Assembly (NCBI RefSeq): GCF_025148125.1
Contig: NZ_CP102267.1
Span: 3,730,501-3,794,500 of the forward strand
Length of the DNA stretch: 64,000 bases
Direction: 5' to 3'
Source of the DNA: Blautia wexlerae DSM 19850
Lineage (GTDB): Bacteria; Bacillota; Clostridia; Lachnospirales; Lachnospiraceae
The notes under the pieces were generated by a model. It was not told the origin of the DNA. It saw nothing but the letters and a program-made list of their open reading frames with translations, and did not search any database. Shown piece after piece: positions 45,675 through 55,154 of this stretch. The translations under genes were made by a program, and so were the position numbers. Positions within the stretch are counted from its first letter, which is position 1; each line of letters starts with the position of its first letter.

Positions 45675-46337
45675 CTATCCTAATGCGTCAATATTTATTC
45701 CTACTTTCGCAAATAAAAATTGTAGCAACACATGCATTTGCGTATCTGGATTATCATAATATCTGTTTTCTTTTGGCGTTTTATTTGCCTCTTTACCCTG
45801 ATTATCCTCTGATATTTTTTTACCCCTTTGAATTGCATTCTTTATATCAGATAATCCGATTTGATTGACTATTTCCGTTACCCTTTTTTCTTTTTTTATG
45901 TTTGCATCTGCTGCTAACCCAAAAACTTGTCGTAATTTATCAGCATATGCATCCTGATTTTGTACTATATCAAAATAGTCTTCTTTATGAAGAATCAGCC
46001 ATAAATCAAAACAATAATTTGTATATCCTAATTCAATCTTATTTTCTATTGCCAAATCTATTGCTTCTTCATACTTATCCTTTTTTCCGTCATAATCAAA
46101 AACAGATACTTTGTTTTCCTTACCAATAGATTTCTGAATAGTTCGTTCTACCACACACTTAGGATTTCCGCCATATGGTTCCGCATAATCAAATACTAAA
46201 TCATGCGTTCTTTCTTCAACGCAATTCACTAATTCTGCTACTTTATCAAAATATATTCTTTCCTGGTTTTTTCCCTCACATCCTACAATGCAGAGGAATT
46301 GTGGTCTTCGTATTTTATTGTTCTTTGGACGATTCAA
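45675..46337 (-). CDS. RloB-like effector (AbiL-like system, second pair)
   Basis: About 220 residues from a TTG at 46337 (GAGAGGCG upstream); an in-frame longer start at 46415 would overlap the ATPase gene by 100 bases. Family blocks are FLCIVGCEGKNQERIYFDKV (acidic Toprim-like), VSVFDYDGKKDKYEEAIDLA and NYCFDLWLILHKEDYFD. Distinct in sequence from the copy at 35834, including a long charged C-terminal part (KISEDNQGKEANKTPKENR). Overlaps the ATPase gene by 23 bases. Confidence 0.82.
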   Translation of the reverse strand: MNRPKNNKIRRPQFLCIVGCEGKNQERIYFDKVAELVNCVEERTHDLVFDYAEPYGGNPKCVVERTIQKSIGKENKVSVFDYDGKKDKYEEAIDLAIENKIELGYTNYCFDLWLILHKEDYFDIVQNQDAYADKLRQVFGLAADANIKKEKRVTEIVNQIGLSDIKNAIQRGKKISEDNQGKEANKTPKENRYYDNPDTQMHVLLQFLFAKVGINIDALG

Positions 46338-47667
46338 GATTATTCGCCTCTCTTTCCAATATGTGCTTAAATGCAATTTCCAAATCCATATGTGGCAATG
46401 CTCCATATTTTCCATTCAAATAATTTTTTAATATTCTTTCTTCTGGACGTAATTTGTAATCTGCTAAAGAATATATCTCGCTCACCATATCATTCCTTCG
46501 CTTTTCAACCATTACAATTTGATCATGTCTAAGCAATTCACCGTCTAAATATATTGGATTATGCGTATTGAAAATTAACTGAGCATTATTTTTATTGATA
46601 TCTTTATTGTTAAAAATTCTTATCAGCGATACAACAATTTCAAAATGCAATGAAGCATCCATTTCATCCAAAACAATGACCCCGCCATTATCTAAAACAT
46701 CTATAAACGGTTGTAACAATCTAATCAAATGGATAGTTCCTCTCGATTCCATCAGCTCTGAATCTACAATCATGGATATTGCATATTTTTTTTGTGGTTG
46801 CTCATCTTTTCTTAATGGTACTTGATACATTGAACACATAGATAATTCATCATTATCTGTTTCTGCCATAAATCCAATTTTTTGATTTCCAAACTCAGCT
46901 ATATTCATAACTTCTTTAACTGAGGCACTTTCGAAAATATTTCTACGAATATCTTTATCTGGTTTTTTATTAAATATCGTCTTTAAGTCTTTTTGTCTAA
47001 AATTCATGTCATTTGCATTCATAATAACATTAAATTTTTCAAACCATAAATTAAAATCCTCAAAATATTTTTTATCAAACAAATTGCTAATTGCACCTGC
47101 TACAACTAACTTTTGTTTATCCAATGTCTGGTTCAATTTGTGAATCAAGCGTTCAGAAAAATCCGCATCATCCTTATTAATATAACCTTTTTTTACTAAT
47201 TTCTTTACATCCACATAAATTTGATTTTCATCATCTCGTGAAAAGAACAAGTCATCATTAACATAAAGAACCTCTTCTTCAATTTTATATACATCAATAT
47301 CCGTAAACTTAATTCCGTATCTATAAATATTATTTTGAGTGGAAAATGTAATTTCTAAAGAAACCGGATCATACCAACTTGTATCTCTAATAAAAGATAA
47401 CATACTTTTATAAGATTCCAGCTCTTTGCAATTTAAGGTTCCTTTCATAACCATTTTTTTTAATATATCCATTGCCAACACAATGTTGGATTTTCCACAT
47501 GCATTTGCTCCATAAATGACAGTCATTGGTAATACTCTTAACTTATTACCATTTACACTTTTATCTATCACATAATCATTATGCGTTTTCTGTTTACTTG
47601 AAAGCATTGTAAAAAAAGTCTCATCTTTAAATGACCTAAAGTTTTCCATTTTAAAGTTTAACAACAT
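46315..47667 (-). CDS. RloA-like AAA15 ATPase (AbiL-like system, second pair)
   Basis: 450 residues from ATG 47667 with AAAGGAGATGC before it; the in-frame Met at 47712 lacks a site. LNFKMENFRSFKDETFFTML starts the ABC-ATPase head, Walker A is GANACGKS (53-60), Walker B is GGVIVLDEMDASLHFE and the H-loop is IFNTHNPIYLDG. Insert between head halves is long and charged, probably a coiled coil. Paired with RloB it forms a second anti-phage-like module, here next to serine recombinases and likely their cargo. Confidence 0.86.
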   Translation of the reverse strand: MLLNFKMENFRSFKDETFFTMLSSKQKTHNDYVIDKSVNGNKLRVLPMTVIYGANACGKSNIVLAMDILKKMVMKGTLNCKELESYKSMLSFIRDTSWYDPVSLEITFSTQNNIYRYGIKFTDIDVYKIEEEVLYVNDDLFFSRDDENQIYVDVKKLVKKGYINKDDADFSERLIHKLNQTLDKQKLVVAGAISNLFDKKYFEDFNLWFEKFNVIMNANDMNFRQKDLKTIFNKKPDKDIRRNIFESASVKEVMNIAEFGNQKIGFMAETDNDELSMCSMYQVPLRKDEQPQKKYAISMIVDSELMESRGTIHLIRLLQPFIDVLDNGGVIVLDEMDASLHFEIVVSLIRIFNNKDINKNNAQLIFNTHNPIYLDGELLRHDQIVMVEKRRNDMVSEIYSLADYKLRPEERILKNYLNGKYGALPHMDLEIAFKHILEREANNLESSKEQ

Positions 47668-47760
47668 TTTTTTTGCATCTCCTTTCCATTTCTTTATATA
47701 ATTATACATCATTATTGCTTTTTATCAACAATTTTATTGTTATTATATGCTAATTTGTTG

Positions 47761-49314
47761 CTATTTATACTCCACCCCCACTCTCCCGTCATCATACACA
47801 TATATTCCCTGCACATATTCTTCCAGCATCTCTCGTGTCAGATTCTCATAGCCTAAATACTTCAACATTTGCTCCACCGGAACATTCTTTTTCATCAGGA
47901 TTTCTTTCTCGTCGTTTATCAACTCATCCAGTTCCTGTACACGTTTCTGCAGTCGTTCTCTTTCTTCTTCCAACTGCTTCTTGGCTTCCATAAACTGGTT
48001 CTGGTTCATCTGTCCCTCGTGATACTTCTCATAGTTCTGGCGGTTCTGGATTTTTATTTGTTCTTGACACTTTTCACAATCTGCACTTTCCGTCTTATAG
48101 GCTTCTATACTGTCCTCATGCTGTTTTCTCATGGATTGCTGCATCTGTTCTTGGCTGATATTCTGACGTAAGTAAGCCTTTATTTCTGCCAGCACGATAT
48201 GCTCCAGCATTTTGTTATCCGCTTTCCCGGCGAAACATCCTGTATCTTCTTTTCCTTTACTGTAAGCACAGCTATAAAGAATATGACCATGAATCGGACT
48301 GCTTGAAGTCAGGCTTCTGCGACAATTCCCGCATTTTACATAGCCACCTAATAGTGTTGTTTCCCTGTCAAATTTGCTTTTCTTGGTGTATCTGATCTGA
48401 AGGGACTGTGCTTTTTCAAAAACTTCTTTTGATACAATCGGCTCGTGATGATTTTCCATCACTTTCCACTGATTTCTCGGTACCGGTACTTCTTTCCCAG
48501 TTCCGGGATCTGGAATCTTTGTTTTTCCATAGACCATACAGCCTATATAAGTTTTATCATCCACAATCTTCCGTATCATATCACTCGTCCACTGCAGTCC
48601 TCTTGATGCAGCTTTCTTGCTGTCTGATTTCTGTCGTCTACTCATAGACTGCAAGGGAGTCAGTACCCCCTCTTCATTAAACAACCGACAAATCTCCATC
48701 TTTGAATATCGCTGATTGGTCAGTTCAAATACTCTGCGAATCACTTCCGCTTCGTCCTCTACAATCACCAGTTCTTTCTTATTTTCTGGATTGATTCGAT
48801 ACCCATAAGGTGCAGAACCACAACAATACTCACCTTTTCCCCGTCTGGTGTTGACTGCTGCCTTTACCTTTACAGACTGATCTTTCACATAGAAGTCTGC
48901 GATCAATCCTTTAAACTGTACTTCGATGTCTGAACTCTTTCCTTTATAATCTTTAGAATCATATCGGTCTGAGATAGAAATGAATCGTACTCCCAGGAAT
49001 GGAAAAATCTGCTCCAGATAAGTTCCCATCTCAATATAGTTTCTGGCAAAACGTGAAAAATCTTTTACCACAATGCACTGCACTTTATTCTCTCTGGCAA
49101 GCTCCAAAACCTGTTTAATTGCCGGACGCTCCATACTAGAACCAGAATATCCATCGTCGTAGAACTCCTGAAATGGCATAGAAGCCAGTTCCGGAATATT
49201 GGAAATATAATCTTTTACCAGTTTTCTCTGATTGATAATGCTGTTGCTTTCTCCCTCTGAATCATCTTCCATGGAAAGACGGTAATATCCAATAATCAGT
49301 TTCTGATTACTCAT
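47761..49314 (-). CDS. Large serine recombinase
   Basis: 517 residues. N-terminal resolvase domain with catalytic Ser14 in IGYYRLSMEDDSEGESNSI, then FYDDGYSGSSMERPAIKQVL, VVKDFSRFARNYIEMGTYLE, followed by the recombinase domain (APYGYRINPENKKELVIVED), a zinc ribbon (KCGNCRRSLTSS... YSCAYSKGKEDTGCFAGK) and a coiled-coil C-terminus (about 385-460). Such enzymes integrate and excise genomic islands. It overlaps the second recombinase gene by 8 bases, so the two are translated together. Confidence 0.9.
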   Translation of the reverse strand: MSNQKLIIGYYRLSMEDDSEGESNSIINQRKLVKDYISNIPELASMPFQEFYDDGYSGSSMERPAIKQVLELARENKVQCIVVKDFSRFARNYIEMGTYLEQIFPFLGVRFISISDRYDSKDYKGKSSDIEVQFKGLIADFYVKDQSVKVKAAVNTRRGKGEYCCGSAPYGYRINPENKKELVIVEDEAEVIRRVFELTNQRYSKMEICRLFNEEGVLTPLQSMSRRQKSDSKKAASRGLQWTSDMIRKIVDDKTYIGCMVYGKTKIPDPGTGKEVPVPRNQWKVMENHHEPIVSKEVFEKAQSLQIRYTKKSKFDRETTLLGGYVKCGNCRRSLTSSSPIHGHILYSCAYSKGKEDTGCFAGKADNKMLEHIVLAEIKAYLRQNISQEQMQQSMRKQHEDSIEAYKTESADCEKCQEQIKIQNRQNYEKYHEGQMNQNQFMEAKKQLEEERERLQKRVQELDELINDEKEILMKKNVPVEQMLKYLGYENLTREMLEEYVQGIYVYDDGRVGVEYK

Positions 49315-50785
49315 ATTCTACCGCCCCCTTAAACCCGAAGTTGATTTCCAGTCTGTTATCACCATATAGATACATACTTTCAATCAGGCTCTCCGCAAGT
49401 TCCGCATTGATTCTGGTTGTCCCATCCAGTTCCAACAGACTTCGTAAAAATCTGGCTTCTTTTTTCTGCTGTTTTTCCAGTTTACGTATAGTCTGCTCCA
49501 GAGACTTCTTCCTCTCTTCACAGAACACTTTCCAGTTATTACGGTCATCTTTCATTTCTATATAGGCTTCTTTGGAAAGTTCGCCCTCTTTATATTGCAT
49601 AAATGCCTGTGCCAGTTTTTCTGAACGTCTTTCCATATCTGCATCCAGTTTCCTGATCTCTGCTTGAATTTCTTTGATTTTGGTAAGAAATACTGCACTG
49701 CTTATAGCAGACATATCCTTTTTCCGTAAGTCAGATAACTGAAACTGTCTGGTCAGCTCTGAACGGACAATTTTCTGCAGCTTCTCTTCGGAAATAGATT
49801 TGTGACTACATTTTCTTTCATCCCGATACCAGGCAGCATTGCAAAAGTAATACACATTGCCTCTGTATCTACGTGTACACATTTTTCGCTTACAATCTCC
49901 ACAATACAATACATTGTAAAATGCTCTTTCATCCTCTTCCCATCCTACTGTAGTTTTTGTTGCTTTCTGTTGTGCTACTTTTAACCTGACCTGTGCTTTG
50001 TCAAACAGTTCTCTGCTGATAATCGGCTCATGAGCATTTGGCGTAATAATCCACTGACTCTGGTCCAGTATGTCACACCATTTTTCACCTCTTTGAAATC
50101 TGGATTCGTATTTTCTCTGAACCAGATCACCATAATAATTATTTCGATTTAAAACCGCACGTATCGAAGAATTTCCCCACTGATGAAGATTCTCTCCATC
50201 CTGACAGTACACATGATGATATTGGTTATAGTCCGAAATCCGATGTACCCTATCCTCAAACAGCCTGTCAATAATGCTCTGTATGCCATCTCCCGAAGCA
50301 TATTCTTCAAAAATCCTGCGGACAATCTTTGCAGCTTCCGGTTCCACAATCAACTTACAAATTCCATTTATCTTTTCCACACAATATCCGTATGGAGCTG
50401 TAGATCCCACATATTCACCGTTTTTTTGTGCAATACGTTTCGCCGCCCGTTCTTTTGCGGAAATGTCTTTTGCATAAGCATCATTCACCAAATTCTTGAT
50501 ATTCATGGATAATTCCTGATTCTTAGCACCCGGTGCAAATGAATCATAGTTGTCACATACAGAAATAAATCGCACTTTCATAAAAGGAAGAATCTTTTCC
50601 AGATAGTTACCAGTTTCAATGTAATTTCTTCCAAATCGTGAGAAATCCTTTACCAGAATACAGTTTATTTTACCTGCCCTGACATCATTCATCATCCGTT
50701 CAAATCCCGGTCTGTCAAAAGCTGACGTTAGATAACGATACTTTTGAAAACACTGGAAAATCAAGGTTTTTCGAGCGACGGACAA
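49307..50785 (-). pseudogene. Large serine recombinase lacking the catalytic N-terminus
   Basis: About 480 residues align with large serine recombinases from TSAFDRPGFERMMNDVRAG onwards: LVKDFSRFGRNYIETGNYLE, VGSTAPYGYCVEKINGICKL, a zinc ribbon (LYCGDCKRKMCTRR...YFCNAAWYRDERKCSHKS) and a coiled coil. The first 60-70 residues with the nucleophilic serine are missing; the upstream codons (VARKTLIFQCFQKYRYL) do not look like the family. The break coincides with the start of the GC-rich conjugative element, so the gene was probably cut by its insertion or by a deletion at this junction. Confidence 0.75.
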
Positions 50786-51019
50786 GCAGGGTATTGTACT
50801 AAAAACTGAATACGACGCAGAAGCGGCGTTTCTTACTCTCTACATGGGAGAACAGGAACGCCGCTTTTTTCATGCCCTTTGTTACGCAGTAGGGGCAGAA
50901 AAAGCCTTGCTACAAGCGGTTTTGCGGGTGTGTATCTGGCGCGGCAAGGGATTTATACCTTATTCCCCGAAACCGCGCTTCTACTGCGTAACAAATCCAA
51001 AGCAAAGGAGCTATGAACT
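50700..51019. other. Junction between serine recombinase gene and conjugative element
   Basis: Base composition changes here from AT-rich to GC-rich. No confident gene. A rightward frame is open from 50748 to 51062 (ATG at 50844) but overlaps the replication gene in another frame and has no recognised family. The hairpin-like GAAGCGGCGTTTC/GAACGCCGCTTTTTT at about 50819-50869 ends in a T run and could be a terminator at the element border. AAAGGAGCTATGAACT just precedes the next gene. Confidence 0.45.
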
Positions 51020-52003
51020 ATGGCAGTTTTCAGAGTGGAACGGAACAAGGGCTACACCGTAATGAGCAACCACCACCTACGCAACAAGGAGCTTTCCCTA
51101 AAGGCAAAGGGGCTGTTGTCGCAAATGCTGTCACTCCCCGAAGATTGGGACTACACCTTGAAAGGCTTATCCCTTATCAACCGGGAGAAGATAGACGCTA
51201 TCCGCGAAGCCATTAAGGAGCTTGAACGCGCCGGGTATATCGTCCGTTCAAGGGAGCGCGACGAGAAAGGATGCTTGCGGGGCGCGGACTATGTGATATT
51301 CGAGCAGCCGCAGCCGCCTACGCCGGATTTACCTACATTGGAAAATCCAACATTGGATAATCCAACGCAGGAAAAACCAACATTGGAAAAACCTACGTTG
51401 GAAAATCCAACGCAATTAAATAAAGATATACAAAGAACTGACTTACCAAAAAAAGAAAAAATAATTACTGATGAACAAAGTACCCATTCCATTCCTATCC
51501 TTTCCCCTACCCCCTCTCCTTGCAGAGAAGCGGCTACGCCGCCGGAACGGAAAGGAACGGAAGCGACAGCACAGAGCGCAGTTGATATATACCGGGAAAT
51601 CATCAAGGACAATATCGACTACCACATTCTCAAACAGGACATGAAGTTTGACAGTGACAGGCTTGACGAGATTGTAGACCTCATGCTTGAAACCGTATGC
51701 ACCGCCAGAAAGCGGGTACGGATTGCAGGGGACGACTACCCGGCAGAGCTTGTGAAATCTAAGTTTATGAAACTGGACGGCGAGCATATCCGCTTTGTGC
51801 TTGACTGTATGCGGGAGAACACAACGAAAATCCGCAACATCAAGCAATATCTGAAAGCAGCCCTTTTCAACGCCCCGTCCACTATCGGCAATTATTACAC
51901 TTCCCTTGTCGCCCATGACATGGCAAGCGGCGCACTGTCACCGAAGAAGCCGCAGTACGGCGACCCGGACTATTATTCATGCAACGAGGGCGAAAGCCTG
52001 TAA
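51020..52003 (+). CDS. ICE replication initiator-like protein (HTH, DUF6017 type)
   Basis: 327 residues. N-terminal winged-helix initiator domain (FRVERNKGYTVMSNHHLRNK, LSLKAKGLLSQMLSLPEDWD, LKGLSLINREKIDAIREAIK), an extended linker with six five-residue repeats PTLEN/PTLDN/PTQEK (105-134), and a C-terminal helical DUF6017-like domain (about 195-300). The linker DNA is a set of 15-bp tandem repeats, likely iterons, so the gene may carry the origin it acts on, as in RepA_N-type plasmids. First gene of the transfer operon. Confidence 0.8.
   Translation: MAVFRVERNKGYTVMSNHHLRNKELSLKAKGLLSQMLSLPEDWDYTLKGLSLINREKIDAIREAIKELERAGYIVRSRERDEKGCLRGADYVIFEQPQPPTPDLPTLENPTLDNPTQEKPTLEKPTLENPTQLNKDIQRTDLPKKEKIITDEQSTHSIPILSPTPSPCREAATPPERKGTEATAQSAVDIYREIIKDNIDYHILKQDMKFDSDRLDEIVDLMLETVCTARKRVRIAGDDYPAELVKSKFMKLDGEHIRFVLDCMRENTTKIRNIKQYLKAALFNAPSTIGNYYTSLVAHDMASGALSPKKPQYGDPDYYSCNEGESL
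51332..51421 (+). repeat. Six tandem 15-bp repeats (putative iterons) inside the initiator gene
   Basis: Units start at 51332, 51347, 51362, 51377, 51392 and 51407 with consensus CCWACATTGGAAAAW; units 3 and 6 are the most diverged. Because TTGGA..TCCAA is also self-complementary, adjacent units can form short hairpins. In-frame length keeps the protein readable. Confidence 0.8.
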
Positions 52004-52034
52004 CCACCCACAACCACAAAAGGAGGATTTTATT

Positions 52035-52256
52035 ATGGCACAGAAAATGACAGGAGCATTGGTATTTGACGAGCGCACCGACCGTTACGACATCCGCTTT
52101 GACTTAAACAGCTACTACGGGGGCTTGCATTGCGGCGAGTGCTTTGACGTATTCGTGCGGGGCAAGTGGAAGCCGACCCGGATTGAGTACGGCGACAACT
52201 GGTATCTTGTGGGTATCAGAGCCGAGGACTTGAACGGGCTGCGGGTGCGTATCTGA
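52035..52256 (+). CDS. DUF5348 family protein
   Basis: 73 residues, start ATG 52035 behind AGGAGGATTTTATT. Small beta-rich protein reading MTGALVFDERTDRYDIRFDL, then YYGGLHCGECFDVFVRGKWK and ending with YLVGIRAEDLNGLRVRI. Constant companion of Tn1549-like transfer genes; function unknown. Acts presumably in the cytoplasm, since it has no signal or membrane segment. Confidence 0.8.
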   Translation: MAQKMTGALVFDERTDRYDIRFDLNSYYGGLHCGECFDVFVRGKWKPTRIEYGDNWYLVGIRAEDLNGLRVRI

Positions 52257-52297
52257 CCGCCGCCCCATAAAGAAAAGCGAAAGGAGGACGCGAGAAA

Positions 52298-52774
52298 TTG
52301 CAGGACGAAGTAAACGAAAAGACCATAGCCCTTTACATCAAGACCGGGAAGCTGACCGCCCAGACGCTCCAAAAGGCAATGAAAGCCATACTGTCAAAGG
52401 GAAAAAAGCAGCTTTCCAAACCGCCACAGGGCAAGCAGAGCTTAAAGCAGCTTATGAAGCAGAACGCGGGCGTTTCCAACATTGAGATTACCGAGGGCAA
52501 TATCAAAGCCTTTGAGAGTACGGCGAAAAAGTACGGTATCGACTTTGCGCTGAAAAAGGACGCGACGGAAAGCCCGCCCCGCTATCTGGTTTTCTTCAAG
52601 GGGCGGGACGCGGACGTGCTGACCGCAGCCTTTAAGGAATTTTCCGCAAAAAAGCTGACACAGGAGAAAAAGCCCTCAATCCGAAAGCTGCTCTCTACCC
52701 TCAAAGAAGCTGCACAGGGCAGAAACGCGGAACGGGCAAAGGTCAAGAACAAGGACAGGGAGGTATCGCTATGA
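52298..52774 (+). CDS. PcfB family protein (DUF3801)
   Basis: 158 residues from a TTG start with AAAGGAGGACGCGAGAAA before it. PcfB-like proteins help bring the relaxosome to the VirD4 coupling protein (PcfC) in enterococcal pCF10-type transfer. Seen: KTIALYIKTGKLTAQTLQKA, IEITEGNIKAFESTAKKYGI, and RYLVFFKGRDADVLTAAFKE; a basic, charged C-terminus. Overlaps the VirD4 start by 4 bases (ATGA), as expected for partners. Confidence 0.83.
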   Translation: MQDEVNEKTIALYIKTGKLTAQTLQKAMKAILSKGKKQLSKPPQGKQSLKQLMKQNAGVSNIEITEGNIKAFESTAKKYGIDFALKKDATESPPRYLVFFKGRDADVLTAAFKEFSAKKLTQEKKPSIRKLLSTLKEAAQGRNAERAKVKNKDREVSL

Positions 52775-54579
52775 AGCCGGAAATCAAGAAGCTGCTTATC
52801 CTAAATCTCCCGTATCTGCTCTTTGTCTGGCTCTTTGATAAAGTGGGCGCGGCTGTCCGGCTCTCCCCCGGCGCGGACGCAAGCGCAAAGCTGCTACATC
52901 TTGGGGACGGTTTTACCGCCGCCTTTTCCAGTATCGCGCCGAGCTTCCACCCGGCAGACTTAGCTTTAGGCATTGCGGGGGCGGTCATTGTCCGGCTGAT
53001 TATCTACACCAAAGGCAAGAACGCGAAGAAATACCGCCGCGGGACAGAATACGGTTCGGCGCGTTGGGGCGGGGCTGACGACATAAAGCCGTACACAGAC
53101 CCGGTATTTGAGAACAATATCCCCCTAACGCAGACGGAACGGCTCACCATGAACAGCCGCCCGAAGCAGCCGAAATACGCAAGAAACAAAAATATCCTTG
53201 TAATCGGCGGTTCCGGCAGCGGCAAGACCCGGTTCTTTGTGAAACCGTCGCTCATGCAATGTACGTCAAAGGATTTTCCAACGTCGTATATCGTCACTGA
53301 CCCGAAAGGAACACTGATTTTGGAAACCGGGAAAATGTTACAGCGGTACAAATACCGTATCAAAGTGCTAAATACGATTAACTTCAAAAAATCCATGAAA
53401 TACAATCCCTTTGCCTATCTGCGGAGCGAAAAGGACATTTTGAAGTTAGTCAATACCATTATCGCCAACACCAAAGGCGACGGGGAAAAATCCGGCGAGG
53501 ATTTCTGGGTGAAAGCGGAAAAGCTCTACTACACCGCACTAATCGGCTATATCTGGTATGAAGCCCCAGAGGACGAGAAGAACTTCACGACGCTGCTTGA
53601 AATGATAAATGCGTCGGAAGCCCGCGAGGACGACGAGGATTTCCAGAACCCGGTTGACCTCATGTTTGAACGTCTGGAAGAAAAAGACCCGGAACATTTT
53701 GCAGTCAAGCAGTACAAAAAATACAAACTGGCGGCGGGCAAGACCGCAAAAAGCATACTTATCTCATGCGGCGCGAGGTTAGCCCCATTCGACATTAAGG
53801 AGCTGCGGGAGCTTATGGAAACCGACGAAATGGAGCTTGACACCATAGGTGACAGAAAGACCGCCCTTTTCGTGATTATCAGCGACACCGACGACACCTT
53901 TAACTTTGTCGTGAGTATTCTCTACACACAGCTATTCAACCTCTTGTGCGACAAAGCAGATGATGAATACGGCGGGCGGCTTCCCGTCCATGTACGGTGC
54001 TTACTTGATGAATTTGCGAATATCGGGCAAATCCCCAAATTTGAGAAACTAATCGCAACCATACGGAGCCGGGAAATCTCCGCGTCAATCATCTTGCAGA
54101 GCCAGTCACAGCTAAAGGCAATCTACAAGGACAACGCCGATACCATAGTCGGCAACTGCGACACCACGCTTTTCTTGGGCGGCAAGGAAAAAACCACGCT
54201 CAAAGAAATATCGGAGATTTTAGGCAAGGAAACGATAGACAGCTTCAACACTTCCGAAACAAGGGGGCGGGAGCTTTCGCATGGGCTGAACTATCAGAAA
54301 TTGGGAAAGCAGCTTATGACGGAAGATGAAATCGCAGTCATGGACGGAGGGAAATGTATCTTGCAGCTACGCGGGGTGCGCCCGTTCTTTTCGGACAAAT
54401 TCGACATAACGAAACACCCGAAATACAAGTACCTATCCGACGCAGACCCGAAGAACGCCTTTGACATGGAAAAGCACCTTAAACGCCGCCCCGCCATTGT
54501 CAAGCCCGACGAGGTTTTTGACTATTACGAGATTGACGCAGCAGACTTACAGGAGGACGCAGACCATGAGGAAACGTAG
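52771..54579 (+). CDS. VirD4/TraG-type coupling protein (type IV secretion ATPase)
   Basis: 602 residues. Two N-terminal membrane segments (about 8-24 and 64-80), then TraG/VirD4 motor: TEYGSARWGGADDIKPYTD, Walker A GGSGSGKTR (147-155), YIVTDPKGTLILETGKML, Walker B region VRCLLDEFANIGQIPKFEKL and SIILQSQSQLKAIYKDNADT. Recruits relaxase-DNA to the transfer channel. Longer than minimal VirD4 owing to a normal all-alpha insertion. Coupled to PcfB upstream and to a small gene downstream. Confidence 0.92.
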   Translation: MKPEIKKLLILNLPYLLFVWLFDKVGAAVRLSPGADASAKLLHLGDGFTAAFSSIAPSFHPADLALGIAGAVIVRLIIYTKGKNAKKYRRGTEYGSARWGGADDIKPYTDPVFENNIPLTQTERLTMNSRPKQPKYARNKNILVIGGSGSGKTRFFVKPSLMQCTSKDFPTSYIVTDPKGTLILETGKMLQRYKYRIKVLNTINFKKSMKYNPFAYLRSEKDILKLVNTIIANTKGDGEKSGEDFWVKAEKLYYTALIGYIWYEAPEDEKNFTTLLEMINASEAREDDEDFQNPVDLMFERLEEKDPEHFAVKQYKKYKLAAGKTAKSILISCGARLAPFDIKELRELMETDEMELDTIGDRKTALFVIISDTDDTFNFVVSILYTQLFNLLCDKADDEYGGRLPVHVRCLLDEFANIGQIPKFEKLIATIRSREISASIILQSQSQLKAIYKDNADTIVGNCDTTLFLGGKEKTTLKEISEILGKETIDSFNTSETRGRELSHGLNYQKLGKQLMTEDEIAVMDGGKCILQLRGVRPFFSDKFDITKHPKYKYLSDADPKNAFDMEKHLKRRPAIVKPDEVFDYYEIDAADLQEDADHEET

Positions 54580-54736
54580 CGCAGAGGAAAAACAAAAGCA
54601 GCTTGAACGGTTTTTAATGAATGTTGCGGAAGCCGCCGACGCTGCATTATGGGAGTATTGGCGGGAAAAGGAAGCGGAACACCGCCGTTTTGCAACGGAG
54701 TATGTCACGCGCCGGGGGCTTATCCCTCAACAGTGA
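54566..54736 (+). CDS. Small conserved ICE protein of unknown function
   Basis: 56 residues, ATG at 54566 inside the end of the VirD4 gene, with AGGAGG eleven bases upstream. Entirely charged and helical (RKRSAEEKQKQLERFLMNVA, then AADAALWEYWREKEAEHRRF). No signal or membrane segment. Overlap with VirD4 suggests translational coupling. Family not recognised. Confidence 0.6.
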   Translation: MRKRSAEEKQKQLERFLMNVAEAADAALWEYWREKEAEHRRFATEYVTRRGLIPQQ

Positions 54737-55154
54737 CAGCATGGCAGACCGCCGGGGAGGGGGGGGACAGGGGAAGCTACACTTCCCCTACGCTGCCTTG
54801 CGGCAGCTACCCCTTTGTGAACTTGCGGGAAGCGAACACCTTGCTATGCAAGCTATTCACTTCCCGCAAGTCTGAATAATACCCGTCCGGCAGCACAGCG
54901 GGACACCGAAAGGAGGAATCGAAGCAATCACATATATCAATATCGGCTACATGATACGCGCCCCTACTTTCCGGCGCAGCACACAGCGGCAGGAGCCGCA
55001 CCCCCCTACAACTGAATACCGCCGCGCCGCAGAACTTACGCAGCGCGGGGACAGCCGCCTTTACCAGAGGGCGGTTTTTTTATGCGGCGGCATACGCTGA
55101 CCGCCTTTTGTCCGCTTGCCGGACAGCCGCAGACGCGGCAGAAAGGATTTATTT
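54737..55154 (+). ncRNA. Structured non-coding stretch with tandem hairpins and a terminator
   Basis: 418 bp without a certain gene. Consecutive stems: GCTGCC/GGCAGC (54792-54807); ACTTGCGGGAAG (54821-54832) with CTTCCCGCAAGT (54860-54871), enclosing CTTGC/GCAAG; and a terminator-like CCGCCTTTACCAGAGGGCGG followed by seven T (55054-55081). An open frame without ATG follows AAAGGAGG at 54910-54917, reading AITYINIGYMIRAPTFRRST, but crosses the terminator. Candidate regulatory RNA, or origin-of-transfer-like DNA; undecided. Confidence 0.4.

Noticed and set aside
50844..51062. Small rightward frame at the ICE border
   Set aside because: Overlaps the replication initiator by 43 bases in another frame and has no ribosome site or known family.
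51332..51421. Short tandem repeats considered as CRISPR
   Set aside because: 15-bp units with no spacers, in frame inside a coding gene; better explained as iterons.
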